From contig NZ_CP056082.1 in assembly GCF_014217215.1 (NCBI RefSeq), forward strand, positions 1 to 42,892: 42,892 nt of DNA. The letters run 5' to 3'. Under the pieces are notes generated by a model. It was not told the DNA's origin, did no database searches, and saw nothing but the letters and a program-made list of their open reading frames with translations. The stretch is from Rothia nasimurium. GTDB lineage: Bacteria; Actinomycetota; Actinomycetes; Actinomycetales; Micrococcaceae. Each line of letters begins with the position of its first letter. The first letter of the stretch is position 1. The position numbers and the translations under genes were made by a program. Positions 1 to 9,429 of the stretch are shown here, piece after piece.

Positions 1-673
1 CTTGCCCTCACGGTTTACGTCTATCCCTGCTTCGGCAATGATGGAATCGGCATAGGAGATGCTGGCGGTGTAGTGGTCAGGGTTGGAGTTCTTCTGCACC
101 CGGTTAATAGCATGGGACTCGGGTAGAGCCTCCCACCCTGGGACACTGGCCAGGCCGCCACCTTGACGCTGGGGGCCAAGGATAAAGAGCTGCGCGGCTA
201 TCTTGGGGTTCATACGCTCTTCGCGGCTGCCCCACCATTCCTGTTGTTGCAGCACACCGATAGAGCTAGTGAGTGAACCGTCTGGGTTCCTCACCCGTGT
301 ATATCGTCCCCGTAGTCGATGTTCTCTAGGGTCGATTCGCCAAAGGCCGCAATGATGATGAGGCGGCTAACTTTCCCTGAGTAACCAAGTTCGGCTACTC
401 CTTCATCAATGAGCTTGGCGTTTTCGATTTGGTGGGCGCGTAGTTCCCCCGGCGCTCTAATATCTCCGCCGTCTGAGGAACCACCGGCAGGGGCGCAGGT
501 AGAGGCGTTGGCGGCGTTCCCGCCCCCGGTGATACCTCGGTAATAGAACCAAGAATAATGAAGCCACCCAGCAGAATCACCAGGATAAAAGTAAGGGGGA
601 CAAAGAGCTTTTTCAGCAGGACGCCCGCCCCGATGCGTAGCCCGGTTTTGGTCATATCCCCTAGGGTGCTCAT
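1..673 (-). pseudogene. N-terminal part of the CHAP cell-wall hydrolase, frameshifted copy
   Basis: This holds the start, membrane anchor and lysozyme-like part of the transfer hydrolase that is intact at 20875-22128. The gene continues through the circular junction into 42892-42314. Compared with the intact copy, one C is missing near 289 and another near 538, so the frame is lost twice. Both lie in C runs, which suggests sequencing error rather than a real mutation. The start overlaps the stop of the upstream gene by four bases, as in the intact copy. Confidence 0.8.
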
Positions 674-1438
674 TCGCTCACACCTGCCAGGTGTAAAGGC
701 TAGCCTCGGTAACTTTCCACATCTCGTTTTCATCCATCATGGCCGTAACTTCCCACTCAAGGCGTAGTTTCTGGCCGGTAGACGCTAAAACGGTAGTTTC
801 CAGCACGCGAGACTGACGCATGGACGTGTTACGGGGCTGGGTGCTAGTTGCCTCTTTGACTTCGATATTCTCAACGGTCACAGGGGCCGGGAGAATATCG
901 GCCGTATCGTTACCGTAAGCGTCAAAACCGCTCATATCCTCAATAGCTGAATAGGGGCTAACCCACTCTTTAACCCGCTCGAAGTCAGCCGGTTCGGCTG
1001 AATCGCGGCTGTTGGTGATGGTGATAAAGCCACGCATGACGCTTTCGGCGTCCTTGGCGTCTACCTCGGGCATGGTTGCCGGGGGGATTTCAACCGCGTT
1101 AGGGTCTGCTGCCGGCCGCCCTTCAACAGCTTGAGGGTACTGGCCGTTGAGGTAGCTAGCTGAGGTGCTGGGGTAGCATCAGCCGGGGCGCTAGAGGTGG
1201 TCGGCGCGGCGGTGGCCGCTGGCTCTTCCTGCTGCTGGTTGTTCTGCCACTGGATAAACTCGCCAGATAGCAAGACCTAGTAAGAGCACGATAACCAGGG
1301 CAATAAGAGCGCGTTTTCGCGTTGGGCGGCCCCGCTCTGTGCTGCTGTTTCGTTCAGGCGGCGGAATTGCTGCGGCTGCTGGGTGTCCTCGGTGTCCAGG
1401 TGGTCGAAGATTTCTAGCTCGTCTTTGCGGTTAGTCAT
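670..1438 (-). pseudogene. Bitopic NTF2-like transfer protein, frameshifted copy
   Basis: Damaged copy of the 256-aa protein at 22125-22895. Against that copy it lacks a C near 682 and a G near 1167, has an extra A near 1256 and an extra T near 1317, and lacks two G near 1325-1332. All are in or next to homopolymers. The segment for the soluble domain (about 680-1070) still reads in one frame. Confidence 0.8.
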
Positions 1439-3639
1439 TACTGCTTTCCTCAATCTCTTACTCTCATGGCCGCTTGACGGGCCTTAATGCGCTGCTGCAT
1501 CCGGGCCGATGGCTGGACGCTTTGGGCCTTGGTGCTGAGGTGCTGGGGTGGCGCGGCGGGTAGCCGGTGCCGGGGTGGTGCGTAGACCGTTTTCTACCGG
1601 CGCGGGTCGGGGGTACTGACCTCGCGGGCTGGTGAGCTGCTGGTCGCCGGGTATCTGCGGCCGCTGGTGCTGGGGTAGTGGCCTCTCTTACCGGGCGGTT
1701 CTGGGGTGCGCGGGTGCCCTGGATTGGCTGGGCCGGTGCTGGTGCTGGGCTGGTGCGGATGCTGCCAGCTCCGCTAGGTGCTCCTGCCGGTGCCGGTCGG
1801 CTGCTACCACCGGGGGCGGGTCGGCTTGTGGCCGGTGCCGGTCGGGTGCTGCCGCCTGTGCCGGTGGTCGGCCGGTTCCAGGTCTGGGGCTTAGTGCGCC
1901 CCGCGTGCCCCGGTACATCGGTGATGGTTGGGCGGGTGGAGCCGCTGCGGTTGGGGGTGGTGTAACGGCTTGCAGCAGGGGCCGGGGTCTGGCCGGTGGC
2001 TGCTCGTGACCAGATGGACTGGTGGCGGTTGTAGTTAGCCAGTTGGCGGGTGGTGGCGTCTTGGCGGTGGACGTTTCGGCTCATACCGTGCGCGCCGGGT
2101 GCTCCGGGGGTGCCGTTGGTGCCCCTGCCTCCGGTGGTGGTCTGGTTCCGGTTCATGGTGCTGTTAGCTCTCGCGCTGCGGTAGCTCAGGGCACTGTTGA
2201 GCATCTTTCGCATGGTCACAGCCTGGACTACGCGGGAGATGGAGCGGCCGAGGCCGCCGCTGCTGCCGGTGTTACCGCTGCCGGTAATGGTCGCTACGGT
2301 GTGTTTGAGGCCAAAGGCTGCGAACAGCACCATCAGGGAGATGAAGAACTGACGCCCCCAGCTCATAGACGAGGTGCTGATTTGGGTTACAACGCCTAGG
2401 GAGACGGAGAGCATGAGCATAGCGATAATGTTTGCCATGACTGCCGACCCTAGCATCATGGCCCAGGTAATGAGCCAGGAGCGGGTGACGCCGGGAATCA
2501 TGCCCAGGGGTAGGAAGAAGATACGAGGATAAGTAATAGGAGGGCTTGGAAGAAGGCGATGACGGCGCTAAAGACCAGGGAGGCAATGAGGAAGCCCATG
2601 ACTGATAACGAGGATGGGTTGCTATAAAGGTTGAGCCGAGTTTGCTGTGACCAGGAGTCGCCGGTGATGATTTGACCGGCTGCGGAGTCCTCCCCAACCT
2701 CTGGCCAAAACAGTGTCCTCTAGGAAGGTCTTTTATCCTTGGTAGTTTCTTTGGTCAGCAACTCTTTACCGTAGGTCTGGCAGACCTCTACAGAACCGAA
2801 TTGTGCCACACACCAAGGAGTAACTACCATCTGGCGCCAAACTGCATCAGTAGCTTGACGGGCAAAAAGCCTGGGAGTCCGTGTTACCGCTAAAGCTCAC
2901 GGCCTCGTATTCAAACGGTGCTGTTGCAGCGCCCCCGGTATTGCTACTCCACGGCACTGACAACCGTATTACCGGCTGCGCGTGCAGTCTCAAGACCGGA
3001 CACCCACACGTTCGGGAAGAGGGCCAGCGATACAGCAGCAACCGCCGTAATACCTAGCGTTAGAAGCCCGTTAAGAGCTGCCTTATCCCGCAAGTAATCG
3101 AAGTAGGTAAAGACCGCGCCCAGTGCTAGGCAGGTGGGGAAGAGCCAGCCCAGTGACTCAGTGGCGGCCGCACCCAGGATAGGGGAAATATCTAGGGTAT
3201 CTTCAAAGGCCACCGCTGACCCTAGAAGCCAGCTCATGATAGCAACGATGATGTAGCCAATCTCGGCCACGGTCAGCATGAGGGTGCTAGCAAGGCCGGT
3301 CATGGTGGCAATGACGGGGTTTGTGATGCCGCCCTTGGTGGACTCGATGGAATAGGCGCTAGTGGGTACGTCCTCAACGAGGGTTTTTGCGCCGCCGTTT
3401 GACCAGTCCTCTAGGGGTATGAGGGAACTAATGCCGGTGCCGCCGTCTGCTGCCTGGGCTAGGGCGGTGCCAAGCCACATGCTGGCGAAAAAGGTTGTGA
3501 GAAAGATTTTCCAGCGGCGGCCGTTCATAGCCCTTATGCCTCGGTAGAGGGCTACGATGGGCACCCAGCGCCATGCTTTGGCGCTAGCCTCTAAAAGGCG
3601 GGCTGTAGTTGTGGGGGTAAGGGTTTTCATGGTTAGCAT
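1438..3639 (-). pseudogene. VirB6/TrbL-like membrane protein, frameshifted copy
   Basis: Damaged copy of the 731-aa polytopic protein at 22895-25090. At least ten single-base indels split it, at about 1530, 1610, 2520, 2600, 2617, 2645, 2705, 2733, 2868 and 2948, together with a few substitutions. The N-terminal third (2944-3639) and the low-complexity tail remain readable. The density of errors rises towards the window start, as expected at the end of a poorly covered contig. Confidence 0.8.
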
Positions 3640-4034
3640 CCAATGCCGGTATCTTCACTCAGTGCCCAGCACGCCGGGTCATCTTCGGCTAGATGTTCTT
3701 CGGTAATGACGTCGTATTCTTCGACTTTCCATTCACCGTTTACCTCACGAAGACCAAACACATCTTTACGGCCGTCAGCATCAGGAATGACTACGGCATA
3801 GCCGGTTTCTTTCCACTTGGTCACCGATTCAACGTCGGTAGGGTGCCCAGGCCACACGGTCTTATCGCTCAGGTGACTACAGTTAGAACGCCCTAACGTC
3901 ATTTCACAGCGTTCTTTTTCGGTGCCGGTGACATACGCCTGAGCCACCTTCACAGCCTCCGACTCAGCAGACGAACACCCAGACAACACCAGGCACGCCC
4001 CAGCAACAACAACCATTCCCATTACGCGCTTCAT
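3633..4034 (-). CDS. Small conjugation lipoprotein
   Basis: A 133-aa predicted lipoprotein. It opens with a basic n-region and a hydrophobic stretch ending in the lipobox LSGC (acceptor Cys20), so the mature protein should be lipid-anchored on the outer face of the membrane. The mature part is acidic, with four further cysteines (two near residues 43 and 52, two close to the C-terminus) that could form disulfides. It sits between the VirB4 ATPase, whose stop overlaps its start by four bases, and the VirB6-like gene, whose start overlaps its own stop, so it is translated within the transfer operon. I do not recognise a family. By position it is probably an extracytoplasmic accessory of the secretion channel; this is inference. 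Confidence 0.8.
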   Translation of the reverse strand: MKRVMGMVVVAGACLVLSGCSSAESEAVKVAQAYVTGTEKERCEMTLGRSNCSHLSDKTVWPGHPTDVESVTKWKETGYAVVIPDADGRKDVFGLREVNGEWKVEEYDVITEEHLAEDDPACWALSEDTGIGC

Positions 4035-6553
4035 GCTGCGCCCTCCACTTCCTCTAACTCAAGGCTCATTGCAAAATCTTTCGGGTCAGTAGACATCAAC
4101 CGCCGCACTTCATCCGAGGGAAAATCAAACTGAACCACAGCCACACGCTCGCGCCAATCCCTCACCAACGCACGACCCTTAATAAGCTGGTCACTCTCCG
4201 GGTCAGTAGCCAACGAACGAATACGCTCACGGGTATCAGCGTTCACAGGCATACCCAACAGCTTCGCCGCCGCGTCCTGCTGCTCTTCTGAGGTGAACTG
4301 AAAAATACGCACCCCTGATAACTGCTCAACCAGACCAGGCATAGCCGCAATAGAAGTGCAGTCCTGGGTGTCATAGGCAAGACCGGTGTTAAAAGCACGG
4401 CCCATACGCGCCACCTGGTCAAGAAAAGCCGCCCCGTTCGTTGCCCGCATCATGATGTGAACCTCGGGCACCGCCACCAGTTTCCGCATAGCTCGCAAGG
4501 TTTTCGATGATGAAACATGCAGCGCAAAATTAGTAATGCCCTGAATCAAGGCCACCGACAAGCGGTTCTGTGCATCCCAATCGGCAAAATCAAGGTTCTC
4601 ATTCGGTAGTGAGAGGTTCTGAACCTGAATAATCCACAAACCGGGCTTATCAGTCAGAGCCATATCACCGGACGGTTTACCCAAAACAATCTTGCCCACA
4701 GGGGTTTTAGCCAGGTCTTTGAGGTACTCAGCAAACGAGCGAACATCGGCATCATCAGAACCAGCCATACGCTCAATAACCCCATAGGTTGAAGGGTTCT
4801 CAGACTCCTCAGCCTCTTCGGTGGCGTACCTCAAAGATGCAGAGGTCGCTACATCAACCTGTCGGCGGTCTTTAGCCTGCATCATCAAAATGGACTGAAC
4901 CGCAATCGGAGCCTCAGACTTACCCAGAGCACGGAACATATCGGCCGCCCCACTGTGGGACTCGTCCAGCTCAATCACACCAGAGGGCACCCCATAATGT
5001 GAGGCCACCAATGAGATGCCCCCACAGTCGCCCTTGGGGTCGAGCATACAAAACCAGGACGGTTTTTCTACAGCCTGAGACACCATTTCAAGGCCCATAG
5101 CCGTGGTCTTACCGCGTCCACTTCGCCCCGCATAAGCCGTTGAGGTTGTATCGCCACGTTCACCGGATGAAGCAATAGCAGAACGGAACAGTTCGGTTGT
5201 GGTGCCAGAGGTATAACCCACCGCGCCCTTGGTGCTATCGCCTACCTTGCTACCAGCCCAGAAGAAGGCACCATAAAAGGCAACATCGGTTTGGATATGG
5301 CCCATATCGGTAACGCGCACTGAGTCACCGGGCATATTCTCTAGCCACAAGTCCCGCTGTTCATCCTCACCGCGCGAGAGCAAAATTTCCTCATTCAGGA
5401 AGAAGTCAGTCACCGCCTGAATATTGTCCTCAAGCTCTTCACGGCTCGGCGCTGAAATAATCAGGCGGCTATTGTGCTCTACCAGGTACGTTCCGCCCCG
5501 GCGAATGTCTTTCAGCAGCGCCTCATTTTTCAGCTCCGCATCCTCAATCTCTTCACTGGTTTCACCGGCAGAAGTTTTAGCCGCGGACTGGCGCTGTTCC
5601 TTAGCGGTACGGCGGGCCTCGTTTACCTGCTTGATAGCGTCCTTTTTCGGCACGTTCTGGAAACGGATGGACACATCAGCATAGACCGGCACCTGCACCG
5701 GCTCCCCGTCCTGCCCCTGCTCCATACGGGTAATGTATGAAAGCAGCGTAGCCCACTCGGAATTACCGGGGGCGGTGACCTCTTCGGGCAGGTCAATCAT
5801 AGGCAAAATAGCCTGATACATCACCGGCTGCCCAGCTTCATCCAGTAGCTCTAGGTGGTCTGAGTAAGGAATGACCTTAGAGGACAGAAGATGTTGCAGG
5901 GCTGCGCCGGTGATTTTGCCCTTGGGCGGCACCGGCGCTTTAGTGCGTCCGGTTTCGCGTGAGAGCATCCAGGCGATTTTTTCAGCATCCGCTAACTTAG
6001 CTTTCAGCGGTGAGCCGCCCAGGGTTTTGACGATACGGCGGGCGCTGCTCATGTAGTGGGTCAGCTCTTCATCACTCAAGGGGTCAGCGTGCAAGCCGGT
6101 TGCAGCATTAGCACCGCGCTTAATGGCCTGAGCTGCGGCCGTATCGCGCTCTTCAATGAGAACACCTAGCATCACATGACGCTGCGGCAAACCTAGCGCG
6201 TCGATACGGGCCGCGTAGTCCTTGGCCCAGCGGTCGCCGTCTGCGTAGTCTGCATCGTACAGCTCTCGCACTGACTCGTAATACTGGCTCCCGTCCACCT
6301 TTGACCACATGATTTTGAGGTGACAAGGGGACTGGCCCAGGGCCTTAGAAGAGGCTCGGATAACCTTATCTAGTTCGGATTCCCAGGCTTCAACCGTGGC
6401 CGTATCAAGGTTGGAGATACCTAGCTCTAACCATGCCTCAGCGTGCAGGGCAGTCACTAGCAAACCATCGGTAATAGTGTGGTAGGCCGGTGGTGGGGCG
6501 CTGCGGGCATCGTCAAAGCCAAAAGCGCTTTTGACCTTAGAAAATAGTTTCAT
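4031..6553 (-). CDS. VirB4/TraC-type conjugation ATPase
   Basis: An 840-aa cytoplasmic ATPase expected to power assembly and function of the type IV secretion channel, in the usual size range of VirB4 proteins. The N-terminal half (about 1-430) is the poorly conserved VirB4-like region and includes a charged, probably helical stretch at 305-350. The Walker A motif is GRSGRGKTT at 476-484, followed by MLDPKGDCGG (503-512), typical of VirB4/TrwB-like motors. The region where Walker B is expected reads VAVPEVHIM (693-701), with Pro in place of the usual Asp before Glu697; the following GRAFNTGLAYDTQ block fits VirB4. The gene starts in an ATGA overlap with the VirB3-like gene and ends in an ATGA overlap with the lipoprotein gene. 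The family call is firm; the exact subfamily is not. Confidence 0.9.
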   Translation of the reverse strand: MKLFSKVKSAFGFDDARSAPPPAYHTITDGLLVTALHAEAWLELGISNLDTATVEAWESELDKVIRASSKALGQSPCHLKIMWSKVDGSQYYESVRELYDADYADGDRWAKDYAARIDALGLPQRHVMLGVLIEERDTAAAQAIKRGANAATGLHADPLSDEELTHYMSSARRIVKTLGGSPLKAKLADAEKIAWMLSRETGRTKAPVPPKGKITGAALQHLLSSKVIPYSDHLELLDEAGQPVMYQAILPMIDLPEEVTAPGNSEWATLLSYITRMEQGQDGEPVQVPVYADVSIRFQNVPKKDAIKQVNEARRTAKEQRQSAAKTSAGETSEEIEDAELKNEALLKDIRRGGTYLVEHNSRLIISAPSREELEDNIQAVTDFFLNEEILLSRGEDEQRDLWLENMPGDSVRVTDMGHIQTDVAFYGAFFWAGSKVGDSTKGAVGYTSGTTTELFRSAIASSGERGDTTSTAYAGRSGRGKTTAMGLEMVSQAVEKPSWFCMLDPKGDCGGISLVASHYGVPSGVIELDESHSGAADMFRALGKSEAPIAVQSILMMQAKDRRQVDVATSASLRYATEEAEESENPSTYGVIERMAGSDDADVRSFAEYLKDLAKTPVGKIVLGKPSGDMALTDKPGLWIIQVQNLSLPNENLDFADWDAQNRLSVALIQGITNFALHVSSSKTLRAMRKLVAVPEVHIMMRATNGAAFLDQVARMGRAFNTGLAYDTQDCTSIAAMPGLVEQLSGVRIFQFTSEEQQDAAAKLLGMPVNADTRERIRSLATDPESDQLIKGRALVRDWRERVAVVQFDFPSDEVRRLMSTDPKDFAMSLELEEVEGAA

Positions 6554-7182
6554 TTCTTGCTCTTCCTGCTCTTCTTCTGCTGCATCCGCCGCCCAACACC
6601 TACAAGGTAATCAGTGCCCATAAGGTAGGGGGTTGGGCTAATTTCAATCGGCTTGCCCGATGCCTGTTTATAGGCTGTACTCCCGGACTCTTGGGCATAG
6701 CGGGCGGTAAACCCTAGACCGGGGATGTTAGATACCTCAGCCCAATCAAGTTCACCGTTACGCTTCACCAGGTGCTTTAGCCCCAAGGCGTTAGCCAGCT
6801 TGCCGAGATTAGAGCGTTGAACCCACGGGATGTACTCAGTTTTTGACGCCTTGCGGGCACCGGCGCGGATAATGGGCCGGTGCCCCACCAGGACGTAGCG
6901 GATAGCTAGAATCCACTGGGTAAAGTTCATGCGGCGGGGGTTTTTCTCACTCTCGCTCACTCCGTACTTCAAGAAGAGAACAGGCGGCAGCATATACAGC
7001 AGCATGTTCCCCTTGGTCGGTGCCCCAATCAGCAGAAACATAAAGGCCACCCAAGCCGGAATAATGACCAGCCCTAGCAGCAGGTCTTTACGCCTGGGGC
7101 CTTCTCCCATATCAAAACCCAAAAGCTCATGTTGCCGGGTTTCGATTTTGAGCTGTTTAGTAACTGTTCGGCCGGTACGCAT
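6550..7182 (-). CDS. VirB3/TcpE-like conjugation membrane protein
   Basis: A 210-aa protein with a basic N-terminus, two adjacent membrane segments at about 35-53 and 58-74, and a long basic cytoplasmic tail ending in a Lys/Arg/Ser cluster (KKSRKSKK). Two clustered membrane helices directly upstream of the VirB4 ATPase, with overlapping stop and start codons, is the arrangement of VirB3, PrgI and TcpE proteins that recruit VirB4 to the membrane. Its start follows a strong ribosome binding site (AGGAGGGG), unlike its neighbours that rely on overlap. The VirB3-like role rests on topology and position rather than on a recognised sequence signature. Confidence 0.7.
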   Translation of the reverse strand: MRTGRTVTKQLKIETRQHELLGFDMGEGPRRKDLLLGLVIIPAWVAFMFLLIGAPTKGNMLLYMLPPVLFLKYGVSESEKNPRRMNFTQWILAIRYVLVGHRPIIRAGARKASKTEYIPWVQRSNLGKLANALGLKHLVKRNGELDWAEVSNIPGLGFTARYAQESGSTAYKQASGKPIEISPTPYLMGTDYLVGVGRRMQQKKSRKSKK

Positions 7183-7196
7183 GTGTACCCCTCCTA

Positions 7197-7418
7197 CTAG
7201 CCGCCAAAAGCTAGGTTAGCTAGGTGCTTAATGAGGGCTACGGCTGAGTCATTGGCGTACACCAAAAAGCCGATAACAACGGCTACAGCCAGGTTGGTAA
7301 TAAGGTCGCCCCAGTCTCGTTTCGCGTAGGCACCCAGGGCGCGAGCAATCATAATAACGATGAAGAGGTTTCCGGCAATGACGATAAACCAATCTTTCAG
7401 ACCTGCGAAATCGGTCAT
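7197..7418 (-). CDS. Small two-helix conjugation membrane protein (TcpD/VirB2 position)
   Basis: A 73-aa hydrophobic protein with helices at about 9-28 and 38-65 joined by a short charged loop (YAKRDWGD). Small proteins of this kind occupy the TcpD or VirB2-like slot between TcpC and the VirB3/TcpE genes in Gram-positive transfer operons. Its start overlaps the stop of the TcpC-like gene by four bases, and 14 bases separate it from the next gene. No signal-peptide cleavage site is obvious, so a pilin role is not supported; a membrane scaffold is as likely. Confidence 0.65.
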   Translation of the reverse strand: MTDFAGLKDWFIVIAGNLFIVIMIARALGAYAKRDWGDLITNLAVAVVIGFLVYANDSAVALIKHLANLAFGG

Positions 7419-8509
7419 GATTCACTTCCTTCAATTTCTAGAATTTGCCATTTGGCGGAACTTCCGCCGCTTACTTTCACCAGCTTGACCTGGTAAAACT
7501 GTGTTAGTTTCGCCCCGTTAGCGTTGTACTCAACAACGGCCCAACCCTTGCGGGTATCAGATTCGCCGCCTTCAACTTTCCAACTGGTGACCTTGGGGGC
7601 TGAAACGATGCCACCTAGCCCGGTGATAGTGGAGCCGGGGGCGGTGATACTCGAAATGTTGGTTTGGCTCGCGTATGCCTCGAAAAACGCGTCAATATCT
7701 GCGCGAGTTTCGGACGCTAAAGCGCTATCCTGGTTCACTTCCTCAGTGGCCGTTACCTGCGGCGGGTCAGCGATACCCACATAGGCCGGTGTGCCGTAGA
7801 CGGCCGCGCCTTCATCGGTGACGATAACCGATAGTTCTAGGGCTACTGGCTTTGTGGACTCAGGGTTTCCCTCAGCGTTAAAGCTGGTCACGTTAGCCTG
7901 AACAGTCACCCGTGAACGCTGCGAGTCAATCGGCGCTACCTTGATAACTCGGGCGTTACTGGCCTCCTGGTGGCCCTTGCCGTCCCACCCGAGTTTTGCC
8001 TCTGCTAGACCGCCTGAATAGTAGGGGGCCATTGCCTGAGCGCGGGCGGCGTCCTCACCCTCTTTAAAGGTCAGGTAGGCCGGGGCGAACCCCTCGGCTA
8101 CGGCTTCGGCTGCTTGGCTGGGGTAGGTGGCTTCTAGAGGAATGTCTACGGTGGTTTCTGTATCGAACCCAAAGACAGCGGCCCTAAAACCAATCCAGCA
8201 AAACAGCAGAATTAGACCTATTGCGCTCCATCGGACTAGCTTCTTCCAGGGGGAGGCGGTGGCCGCTGGTGTGACTGCCTGCCACAGGTTTTCTTCGCTC
8301 TCACCCTCCCCTGCTACCGGTGAGGTGGCCGCTGGCTCTAGTAGGCTTTCCCAACTATCTGCCTGTGGTGCCTGCTCTGCTGCGGGGGCGCTGGCTGGCT
8401 TCTGGGGCTTGTTCTTACCTTGGAGCCGTTCCTTAATGCCGGGGATTTCATCATCTGGCATGTTCAGCACTACGGCTTTAAAGGTTCTCCACTTGCTCGG
8501 CTTGCTCAT
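7415..8509 (-). CDS. TcpC/VirB8-like conjugation scaffold protein
   Basis: A 364-aa bitopic protein. A cytoplasmic region (1-90) rich in Pro, Ala and Glu precedes one membrane helix (91-113) and an external part of about 250 residues. The external part has the length and spacing of the paired NTF2-like domains of TcpC from Clostridium plasmids, the Gram-positive counterpart of VirB8. The cytoplasmic tail contains two Trp-centred motifs, WESLLE (53-58) and LWQAV (75-79); the first resembles a motif near the C-terminus of the coupling ATPase. It is the second gene of the transfer operon: its start overlaps the ssb stop and its stop overlaps the next start, each by four bases. The family call comes from architecture and context. 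Confidence 0.75.
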   Translation of the reverse strand: MSKPSKWRTFKAVVLNMPDDEIPGIKERLQGKNKPQKPASAPAAEQAPQADSWESLLEPAATSPVAGEGESEENLWQAVTPAATASPWKKLVRWSAIGLILLFCWIGFRAAVFGFDTETTVDIPLEATYPSQAAEAVAEGFAPAYLTFKEGEDAARAQAMAPYYSGGLAEAKLGWDGKGHQEASNARVIKVAPIDSQRSRVTVQANVTSFNAEGNPESTKPVALELSVIVTDEGAAVYGTPAYVGIADPPQVTATEEVNQDSALASETRADIDAFFEAYASQTNISSITAPGSTITGLGGIVSAPKVTSWKVEGGESDTRKGWAVVEYNANGAKLTQFYQVKLVKVSGGSSAKWQILEIEGSES

Positions 8510-8922
8510 AGTGGGTTTTCCACCTCGGCATTAGCGGCCGGTGCTGCCTCCTGCTGCGCTGGGGGTTGGGTTGGGGGCGCTGCCTGCCGCTCTGTGCGGT
8601 CGGGGATAGCCATATCTAGGCCGATGTGCTCCACAGTGACAAAACGGGCGCTCTTTCTCTGCCCGTCCTGCTCGTAATTGGATTGCTCCCAGCGCCCTAG
8701 CAACAGAACACCGTCACCCTTTTTCACTTCGCGGTGGATGCGGCGGGCTAGGCTGCCCCAGGCTTGGCAAGTGACCCAAAAGGTTTCCCGCTCTACCCAA
8801 TCGCCCTGTGCGTTGCGGTAACGGTCGGTAGACCCTACGCGAAAACGCGCAACTGTAGAGGTTTCGGTGTCCTGCATCTGAATGTCTGTACCGATGAATC
8901 CGGCGATAGGTGCCAGTGTCAT
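8506..8922 (-). CDS. ssb: Single-stranded DNA-binding protein
   Basis: A 138-aa SSB with one OB fold (about 1-107) and a Pro/Gln/Ala-rich tail. Recognisable blocks are the opening beta strand with GFIGTD, the ARFRVGSTDRY strand, the FWVTCQAWGSLARR segment and the KKGDGVLLLGRWEQ strand. The tail ends in EVENPL rather than the strongly acidic DDIPF-type tip of chromosomal SSBs, so recruitment of host partners may be weaker. It leads the transfer operon; plasmid SSBs of this kind probably protect the single strand arriving in a recipient. The ATG has a strong AAGGAGG six bases upstream, and a sigma-70-like promoter lies beyond it. Confidence 0.92.
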   Translation of the reverse strand: MTLAPIAGFIGTDIQMQDTETSTVARFRVGSTDRYRNAQGDWVERETFWVTCQAWGSLARRIHREVKKGDGVLLLGRWEQSNYEQDGQRKSARFVTVEHIGLDMAIPDRTERQAAPPTQPPAQQEAAPAANAEVENPL

Positions 8923-8928
8923 AGTGAG

Positions 8929-8991
8929 CCTCCTTAGTGTTCCATATAATTATGTATATCGTTTCCAGATGGGTAACTTCAACAAATGAAG
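8929..8991 (-). promoter_or_regulatory. Promoter, operator and RBS of the transfer operon
   Basis: On the minus strand, TTGAAG (8982-8977), an 18-bp spacer and TATACA (8958-8953) form a plausible sigma-70 promoter, followed by AAGGAGG (8935-8929) for ssb. An inverted repeat CTTCA-N5-TGAAG (8977-8991) covers the -35 box, so a protein bound there would block transcription. The adjacent divergent regulator gene is the obvious candidate. The stretch up to 9078 is AT-rich and has two TTGACA words (9002 and 9062) on the plus strand. Confidence 0.55.
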
Positions 8992-9078
8992 CAATGTTAC
9001 TTTGACATGGTTTTATATTACTTTCATTAGAAAACAACTAAAAAGCCATATAGCAAGTCATTTGACACAATAGAAAGG

Positions 9079-9429
9079 GTGTCCTTTGTACTAAAAATCC
9101 CCGGCCAGACCCCTGCCGTTCACGATGCCGTGACCATCTTCGGCAACACCCTGCGGGTCGGTATCATCCGTCAGCTCTACCTTGGCAAAACCAGCCGTCA
9201 AGATATTTCCGCTGGCCTCAACGTGAGCGAGGTAGCCCTAACCCGTCACCTCTCTATCCTGGTCGATGCCGGTCTAGTCACCGCTGAAATCATCCCAGGA
9301 GTCCAGGGGCGGCCGGTTATCTACACCATCAACAAAGAGGCCACGAACGCCCTTTTTGAGACGCTACAGGCGTACTATCGCGGAGCTGACCTGCATATAG
9401 CTACTTCTGGGGAGGAAGAGCCGGAATAG
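9079..9429 (+). CDS. Winged-helix (ArsR-like) transcriptional regulator
   Basis: A 116-aa protein with one winged helix-turn-helix: FGNTLRVGIIRQLYLG (first helices), SRQDISAGLNVSEVALTRHLSILVDAGLV (HTH and recognition helix) and a wing around PGVQGRPVIYTI. No metal-binding cysteines are present, so it is ArsR-like in fold rather than in sensing. It is one of the few plus-strand genes, divergent from the ssb-led transfer operon and convergent with repA, whose stop it overlaps by 29 bp. The start is a GTG; the purine run GAAAGG abuts it directly, so initiation may be inefficient or leaderless. It probably represses the transfer operon and perhaps itself. Confidence 0.8.
   Translation: MSFVLKIPGQTPAVHDAVTIFGNTLRVGIIRQLYLGKTSRQDISAGLNVSEVALTRHLSILVDAGLVTAEIIPGVQGRPVIYTINKEATNALFETLQAYYRGADLHIATSGEEEPE

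Noticed and set aside
395-733. A 112-codon minus-strand frame that starts in the start region of the next gene
   Set aside because: It joins pieces of two overlapping genes through two missing C bases. The intact copy at 20875-22895 shows two separate genes there.
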